A stretch of DNA of 64,000 bases, from contig KB445807.1 of assembly GCA_000320605.2 (NCBI GenBank), forward strand, positions 497,825 to 561,824, read 5' to 3'. Position 1 is the first letter of the stretch, and every line of letters begins with the position of its first letter. Origin of the DNA: Gelatoporia subvermispora B. Taxonomy: Eukaryota; Basidiomycota; Agaricomycetes; Polyporales; Gelatoporiaceae. Shown here piece after piece: positions 57,717 to 64,000 of the stretch. The position numbers and the translations under genes were made by a program. The notes beneath the pieces were generated by a model. The model saw only the letters and a list, made by a program, of their open reading frames with translations. It made no database searches and was not told the origin of the DNA.

Positions 57717-57826
57717 ATTACTCCAGAAACTCCAGAAACTCCAGAAACTCCAGGAACTCCGAGAACTCCGAGAACTCCAGAAACTCCGGAAACTCCGAAA
57801 CTCTCAACATCCGGAACTCCGAGACT
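57717..57826. repeat. Minisatellite of about 9-bp units (aactccaga / aactccgag)
   Basis: About eleven tandem copies of a 9-10 bp unit, drifting from aactccaga through aactccgag to aactccgga. It falls in an open frame (LQKLQKLQELRELRELQ), but this is a by-product of the repeat. Confidence 0.85.
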
Positions 57827-60800
57827 GCAGACTCGAAAATATATATATTGACATTTATTGTATCTCATTCACTACTTCACACTTTTCACGCCAAAATTAG
57901 CTCATAGAATAAGATATATTTCCTATAGTATAGTAAGTCCATGGGTGGGCCCACCAGATGGTGGGTAGGCAAGCACAATACATGACCATCAAGCACATGG
58001 TGTATGCAGTAGGTCACAGTCAGGGGTTGGTGTAGCATGGGTTAGCAGGTAAGAATGGAAAAGGGACTTGAGGAGGTGCTTATAGCGCCAGGACCACATT
58101 TCAATGCACTTCCAGGTGCATTTCTGGATGGGAGTGGCAGGGGCAGCAAGCAGAGGGACAGCAGTGGTCGGGAGCATGCCAGCGAAGCACAGTGCCTATG
58201 CCACACAGTCCTCCTGCCTGGTTGGGATATGTCGGGCAGGTGGCTGAATCTCCGCAGCCTACGACATATCCCGGTGTCAAACAACGGGCAGATGCTCTGC
58301 CCCGGCGTCTGCCTTCGTAGGGCCCGGTTGGACCCAGTGTCGGTTGACATAGCAGGAACAGGAGCACGGCCATGGCTGCTGCGTGAGGAACGCGAGGTCT
58401 ATCAGACGCCGGCTGTGGGGGACGCGAGGGGAGTTTGTGATACAGCAGCGATTTCCGGACATCCTTCGCCGGTGTATGCTGACGAGCAGAAGTCCGGATG
58501 GTGCATCAGGAGAGTTGTACTCCCTCACGAGGCGGAGAGGCTGAGAGAATAGTCGAACCCTGTCGCCAAGTGATGGGCCCAAGTGAGCCGTCCTCGTAAC
58601 ATGCATGTAGCGAGACGGGTGATCTTGCTTCAGGAACCCGGGTGACGGGTCGACAAGTCGACGAGCCCGAAGATGTCTGAACTGCGAATAGCACTGGCTG
58701 TTGGTCCGAAGTTCAGAACAAGATCCCATGGTAAGCGGCATCAGTCGGCGTCACGGTGATGTATGTAACAAGTCTGTATGGTGTGATATAGCCGATTCAG
58801 GACCGGGCACCGGGAAGCTCAGATCAGGGGGCAGGACGCAGTGGACTGATACAAGATCGACTTTGCCAGCTCGGACTTGCACGCACAGACGCACGGAGCG
58901 GGCAGACGACCGGTAATTCAGCGTATTTTCAGAATTTGCGTACAACTTGCAAGAGTGCTGGAAGAGCGTTGTACGTTGTATGCCACGGAACTCGGTGTGA
59001 GGGAGCGCAAAGAACAAAGGGCAGTTGACTCAGGTTGAGTGCAGTCGGACGATGTGCAAGACGACACGATGTTGCACTGTTCAGAGGAGACCAGTAGCAT
59101 AAAGAACCGAGCCGGAGGGCAATCAGGAGTAACAGAGCGAAGGTACTGCACAAGAGACCGAATTTGCGCGCCGGGATACGTCTTGATGAGCTTCGTCACT
59201 CCGTGTCGTTGCCTCGGGACTGGATACACGATGATGCGCGGTGGGCGGGGGCTGCGCAGACATCTGCGAGTGCGGCGTAGTGGGTCAACGGCACTGTGGA
59301 CTTCGAGGACAGACACTCTGAAGAAATATAACTTGCAGGAAACGAAGCGCAGCTGGACGCGGTTCAACGAGATTCTTACGCCGCGCGTCTGTTCGCCACC
59401 TGACGACGGATGTTCTCGCACTCACGTGACCCAAAGGTCGAAAAAGGTCGAACGGTCGAAAGGTGGTCGAAAGGTCGGAAGAGAGGATGCGAATCATGCC
59501 GCGTGGGGGAACCACTGCTCGACTTCGCAGTGCCGCCAAAATGCAAGTCCGACGCTCTCAAATGCATTCGCGATAGAATATGCACACCCGTGATCCCGGA
59601 TACAACAGCGGCTTTATGTGGATATGCAATCGCGGCTCGCCGAATGCCTGGTCGAAAAGGCAGCTGTATACAAAACTCACAGTTTCTGACAGACTCTCCG
59701 AGCTAGCTTTCGGCCCCGCAATTCCTCTACACCCGCTCGCATTTTATACGTCCGACGCCGAGCAGCGAATACAGCCCGCCGGGAGGATCTTGCGCGCGGA
59801 ATCGTCACGCGCTCCCTACCGTCTCCTGTGCATGACGTCGGGACGTTGCAGCGCAGAGACACGGAGCTCCTCGACTCCAGACAGGAAGCCCCCGCGCGTC
59901 GAATACCCGGAGCCGTCGACGTCCCCGCTGCGGGCGCGCTTGTCCACATTTCGGACGCTTCGGACGTTCGGACGTGCGGGAGCGGCGTGACCTGCTGGAT
60001 ATGGTTATGCGCGCACGTGCAGCTGCCCCGCGCGGGGTTGCGGGGTCGCCTTCGGACGAGATCGGAGACAGTGCGGGGTGCGGGGAGGGCGAGGCGGATG
60101 GACAGCGGGGCTGGCCAAGGCGAGTCGGGCGCGGAGGGAGAGCGGCGTATTCACATGCTTATGCCCTAGCAGTGGTGCGGACCCCGATGCACGCTCCTGG
60201 AAATTCACCCCGAATAGCAACTCCATTTACCTCCCAAAGCCTGACATTTCTGGACAATATCACCAAATTGGGCAGTGCGACTGAGGTCAGTTTCAGGCAC
60301 AATTTGGCAGAGATTAGGAAGTCTGGCACTCCGAGTCGGCCGGGGTGACCCCTAGTATGGGCTGGGAGGTAGTACTTCAATAGTCCAGAACCGTTAAGAG
60401 TTGAGGTATAAAGCACTGCTATGCGTCTTCTCGTGCCGCACAACTCCCTTTGAAAAGACGAGGTGGTTCTAGCTACAGAGGGAGCGTCTCACAGAGTGCG
60501 CCCGGAGTTTCCATTTTTTGGATAATGAGCGTCTGCCGGGGTCCTGCAGGTTGACTCGGACCCGCCACTTGTCTCGATCGCACTCCTCTCCGCAGAATAA
60601 AACCAGACATGTCTCCGTCGCGCTCGCCACTAATTCTCCTGTTCCCGCCAGGAACACATACGCTCGGGATCTCTTCGATTTAGGCTGTGTAGGGGAGCGC
60701 GGAACGTACGACTTCAGAAATCACACCACCGCGAGCTCAGCCCGTCAGCACCAGACAGCACACGCGCGCAGACTACTCGGTTCGCCGCCAACGACTTGTG

Positions 60801-60847
60801 CAGAGGCACGCCAGCGCAGACCTAGGATCCAACCCCATACAGCAGAG
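57827..60847. other. Long gene-poor region
   Basis: About 3 kb. It includes a 165-codon plus frame (58055-58552) and a 184-codon frame (59039-59593), neither with recognisable motifs, and a short run of ggtcgaaa/aaggtcgaa repeats at about 59428-59485. The last 250 bp are the Sfc1 upstream region. I cannot support a gene here. Confidence 0.45.
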
Positions 60848-62513
60848 CCATGTCGCGCTCGCGGGATGCCAAACCCGCCAGTTTTGCCATCCAGCTCACC
60901 GCGGGAGGTATGGCCGGCGCGATGGAAGCGGTAAGCACAACTTCCGATGGTCAGTAGCGATCATAGCTGAAGACGTACACGCGAATCGCGAATCTGGCGC
61001 GATCATAGCTAGTTTGCCAGCCGCTCGACACCATCAAGGTTCGCATGCAGCTCTCGAGGTCCGGAAGTGCGCCAGGGGTGAGTCTGGTCGTCTTAGCCAC
61101 TGAGACTCCGCTCATCACCGTGTCTGCATTTGCTATCTCATTGTCTTCTCTCGAACCGCTCAATATCCACTCTATGCCACTCTTCTCTCGCACGCTTCGC
61201 GGATACCTCGATGGCTGTCAAATCATATGACTACATGGGCATCATCTTACTCGGTCTGCACCGTCATCCTGCCCGGTCTCCTCTCTCTACGAATGTTCGC
61301 CCTCGCTTCATAACTTCGGGCTCTCCTACCCCTACGTTCGCCGTCACGTGCCATCGCCATTGCTGTACCGATTCTCCGCAACGTCATGATCCTATGGTGC
61401 TACACTGGAATCTACTCCTAGACGAAACCGCGCGGATTCCTCGCGACGGGGCTGATGATCTGCCGGCGGGAAACGCCGCTCGCGCTGTACAAGGGCCTCG
61501 GGGCGGTGCTGGCGGGGATCGTGCCGAAGATGGCGACGCGGTTCGCGAGCTTCGAGACGTACAAGCGCTGGCTCGCGAACCCGGAGACGGGAAAGACGAA
61601 CGTCTGGAACATCTTTCTCGGTGCGTGCCCCGCAGTTGCTGAAATGGACCCGGCGAATTTGGGTTGAGTGAATTTGAGCTGATGGTGTGCTGTAGCGGGC
61701 CTGGGTGCGGGGACGACGGAGGCAGTCGTAGTCGTGACGCCGATGGAGGTGGTGAAGATCCGGCTGCAGGCGCAGCAGCACTCGCTCGCGGACCCGCTCG
61801 AGGCGCCGCGGTACCGCAATGCGGGGCACGCGGTGTACGCGATTGTGCGAGAAGAGGGCTTCGGCGCGCTGTATCGCGGGGTAAGCTTGACCGCACTACG
61901 GCAGGCGACAAATCAAGGTGCGCAGGTCTACCCTCGTGCTGCTGTACTAGCTTCGCGCGACGGTCCCAGTCCAGCGGTGCAGCTCGAGTTCGCGCTGAGC
62001 GTGTGCTAATGCGGTGCGGACAGGCGCGAACTTCACGGCGTATCAAGAGCTGAAGAAATGGCTACAGAATATGCAGCCGGAACGCACGGAGCTGCCGTCG
62101 TACCAGACGATGTTCATCGGGCTTATATCGGGTGCAATGGGCCCGTTTTCGAATGCGCCCATCGACACGATCAAGACACGTACGTCCCTTTTCCTCATTC
62201 CCATTTTCCGTGTACCCCTCTATCCCTCTCTCAATTCACTGTCTCCTTCGCTCAATACACATCCTGATGTCTACCTCGCACAGGTTTACAGAAGTCCGAG
62301 GCGCCGCCGGGCGCGTCCGCGTTCGAGCGCATCCGGATGATCGCGAGCGAGCTCTGGCGCAAAGAGGGCGCGCGGGCATTCTACAAGGGCATCACGCCGA
62401 GGGTGTTGCGCGTCGCGCCCGGCCAGGCGGTCGTGTTCGCTGTATATGAGCGCGTGCGCACGGTGATGGAGAACATGAAGGGGAGCTCGGAGGAGAAGCC
62501 GTATGCGGAGTAG
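60848..62513 (+). CDS. SFC1: Mitochondrial succinate-fumarate carrier
   Basis: Inner-membrane carrier that exchanges cytosolic succinate for mitochondrial fumarate, linking glyoxylate-cycle carbon to the TCA cycle. Six exons: 60848-60930, 61009-61077, 61422-61620, 61696-61917, 62024-62179, 62284-62513. The three mitochondrial-carrier repeats each show the Px[DE]xx[KR] signature: QPLDTIKVRMQ, TPMEVVKIRLQ and APIDTIKTRLQ. Subfamily-specific blocks are TKPRGF, TPLALYKGLGAVLAGIVPKM, QQHSLADPLEAPRYRNAG and GANFTAYQELKKWLQ. It ends SSEEKPYAE. The start is MSRSRDAKPASFAIQLTAGG, normal for carriers that lack a presequence. Intron 2 is unusually long for this window (344 bp). Codon usage is GC-rich like the other conserved genes. 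Confidence 0.95.
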
Positions 62514-63789
62514 CCTCGCGGGCCGCGGGAAGGGGTCGGGGTGTATCATCGAATTGAGAAGGATGAAAGGAAGGGCGGGTTCGCTCTTTGATATCGAATG
62601 TCGTGCGCAGCCGTTACCCCGCCGACGCCATGAGATCTACCCTGGAAGAACTCGAAGAAGACTTCAGGGGAGCAGGGCGGGCCGGCGGTGGACATTCGAC
62701 AGTATCGAATGTGTAAATATAAATGACCCAGGATTTCGGGGTTTACCTTCCTCGCTCTTTTGCTATGACTCTTATGCGCGGGCTGGATTTAGGATCGAAT
62801 CGAGATCGAATTCGACGGCAGAGACGGCGGCGCGTGAGATTCGATATGCGGGTCCTCTGGGTCGGTGCCTCGTGATAGGAGATGATCGGCACGGTAGGCG
62901 ATGTGCGCATCGGCACGACGTGGCAGCGAAATTGCAGTCCGCGAGCACCGCTTGTAAGCGGGACGAGGAAAACCCTGTGGTCACTGGTCGTTGTCGAAAG
63001 AGCCTGTGTCGCAAGGCGGAATACGCAAGTTCGAATTTGTGTGCACCAGCTGTAGCGGAGCCCTCTGAGGACCGGGGTTGGGTTACAGCGCTGTCGGAGG
63101 AGTTGACGGGATTTTTTGAGGCTGGAGAAGCCAGGAGAACTGGTCAATGAGAGAGTCGGACACTCCGAGCTTCGAGTATGTACATTGTATGGTAATATGT
63201 AGCCTGAAAAAAAAACCGAAAAGGCCAGCACCAGTCTGGCACCAACACATCCAACAACAACCTGAGTATCATCCTCGATATTCCTCAGGAATATCAAAGA
63301 GGAAACTCCAGGTTATTGGTGAATGTGTTAGTAGCCAGGAAATGAGTGTGGCACACATGTTTACTGACCTATTTATATATGTCAATGGCATCCTTCCCGC
63401 GGTCAATCGGCACAAGTACAATTTTGAATTGGGCTCGGTACTTGCCAGAAATGTCATAGATTACATGTAAAAGGTTGAGTGCACTGCTAGACTTCCGCAG
63501 CAATTAGGTCCCGAGCTGCCATTTCCAGTAATAATTCCCACAGTCCCTTGTGACAGATTCTTCGAGAAGAGGTGTTTGTGATATCAAGATGTCAGCTCCG
63601 AAGTGGACCCTGGCTGGCCATCGCGGCGGCAAATTGGATGGCCGCCCGTTTAGAGGCGGCCAATAATGCTTGGTGTCAATATCAATGTCCTCGCAGTCCT
63701 AAAAGCCGGTCTCGAAACATGTTGAAGCCCCCGCAAACATTCCCAAGACCATCGAAATACCTCCTTCACATATTTATCTTCGCCTCAGC
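62514..63789. other. Intergenic
   Basis: About 1.3 kb between Sfc1 and the homeodomain gene at the window end. Long frames on both strands (to 215 codons from 62503) overlap the Sfc1 3' end and carry no motif. No gene called. Confidence 0.45.
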
Positions 63790-64000
63790 ATGCCAAAAAG
63801 CCAACTGCGGACAACATCGCAGGACGGCACGAAAATTGCGCATGCTGGCGGCGACTGGCGCGGGCGCAAACGTCGCCGCGCACCACCGGAAGTATACGAA
63901 TGGTTCAAAAGTGTGTTTTCCTCTGATGTGGCAGTGTGTTTATCTATCTTATCGAGACACTCCAGACGTATTTGATGCGAACCCGAACGCTAGCATCCGC
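63790..64000 (+). CDS. Homeodomain protein, 5' end only (runs off the window)
   Basis: Exon 1 (63790-63910) reads MPKSQLRTTSQDGTKIAHAG and GDWRGRKRRRAPPEVYEWFK. A 55-bp intron (63911-63965) follows, and exon 2 starts VFDANPNASIR. The basic arm RGRKRRRAP with helix 1 ending WFKNVFDANPNASI matches the first half of a homeodomain, and the intron lies at the same place as in the gene at 56512-56996 (just before VF.xN.). The recognition helix is outside the window, so neither completeness nor class can be judged. Confidence 0.55.

Noticed and set aside
58055..58552. 165-codon open frame
   Set aside because: No motif, no splice-supported neighbours, and overlapping long frames on the other strand; likely chance in GC-balanced DNA.
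59039..59593. 184-codon open frame
   Set aside because: Composition is rich in Arg/Ser/Cys/Thr without pattern, and it runs through a simple ggtcgaaa repeat.
63030..63065. tRNA T-loop-like gcaagttcgaatttgtg with acca
   Set aside because: The T stem does not pair and no matching A box or anticodon arm is found upstream.
62503..63150. 215-codon open frame downstream of Sfc1
   Set aside because: It begins inside the Sfc1 last exon in another frame and shows no recognisable domain.
1..64000. CRISPR arrays, operons, ribosome binding sites, riboswitches
   Set aside because: The window is eukaryotic; no regular spacer-repeat array was seen.

Overview
This window reads as nuclear DNA of a filamentous basidiomycete, most likely an Agaricomycete (polypore-like). 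Most genes are broken into short exons by 45-70 bp introns with GT(A/G)NGT donors and YAG acceptors. The conserved proteins are typically fungal (GCN1, Sfc1, NMNAT, GlcNAc-6-P deacetylase). The lineage-restricted ones are Agaricomycete types: a Plavaka transposase, a DUF6532 protein, a DUF7702-like 7TM protein and F-box remnants. Exon joins given here were made by reading frames and splice signals by eye.

Layout. 1-20 kb is mostly housekeeping: the 3' part of GCN1, glutaryl-CoA dehydrogenase, a family-X DNA polymerase with BRCT domain (convergent with the previous gene), a 7TM protein, an F-box-like remnant, NMN adenylyltransferase, and an HSP20 gene with a broken copy of its own 3' end beside it. 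20.9-34.1 kb is an accessory block. It holds five paralogous genes of an unrecognised LRR-like family (two close pairs plus one divergent member), each behind a TATA-like box, with decayed F-box and inverted-duplicate debris between them. 34.6-36.5 kb is N-acetylglucosamine-6-phosphate deacetylase.

36.9-44.4 kb is a graveyard: a frameshifted multi-zinc-knuckle pseudogene, a LINE reverse-transcriptase remnant, a chimeric pseudogene joining Mn-superoxide dismutase to dihydrolipoyl dehydrogenase, a better preserved copy of the zinc-knuckle gene, and a TPR/J-domain (DNAJC7-like) gene carrying an in-frame stop. 45.4-50.6 kb holds a DUF6532 gene, a Plavaka transposase with one nonsense codon and an unrecognised gene. 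A clean hAT-like MITE with 8-bp target duplications lies at 51.2 kb.

52.1-64 kb carries two cyclase-family (kynurenine-formamidase-like) genes, a probable Sld7-like replication gene, a small homeodomain gene with a Gln at the usually invariant Asn51, a long gene-poor stretch with a minisatellite, the succinate-fumarate carrier Sfc1, and the 5' end of a second homeodomain gene cut by the window edge.

There is no operon logic. Functional links are loose: mitochondrial metabolism (glutaryl-CoA dehydrogenase, Sfc1), NAD synthesis and possibly tryptophan/kynurenine breakdown (cyclases, NMNAT), and amino-sugar catabolism (NagA). The most notable content is the five-gene family, the chimeric pseudogene next to a LINE remnant, and the intact MITE.
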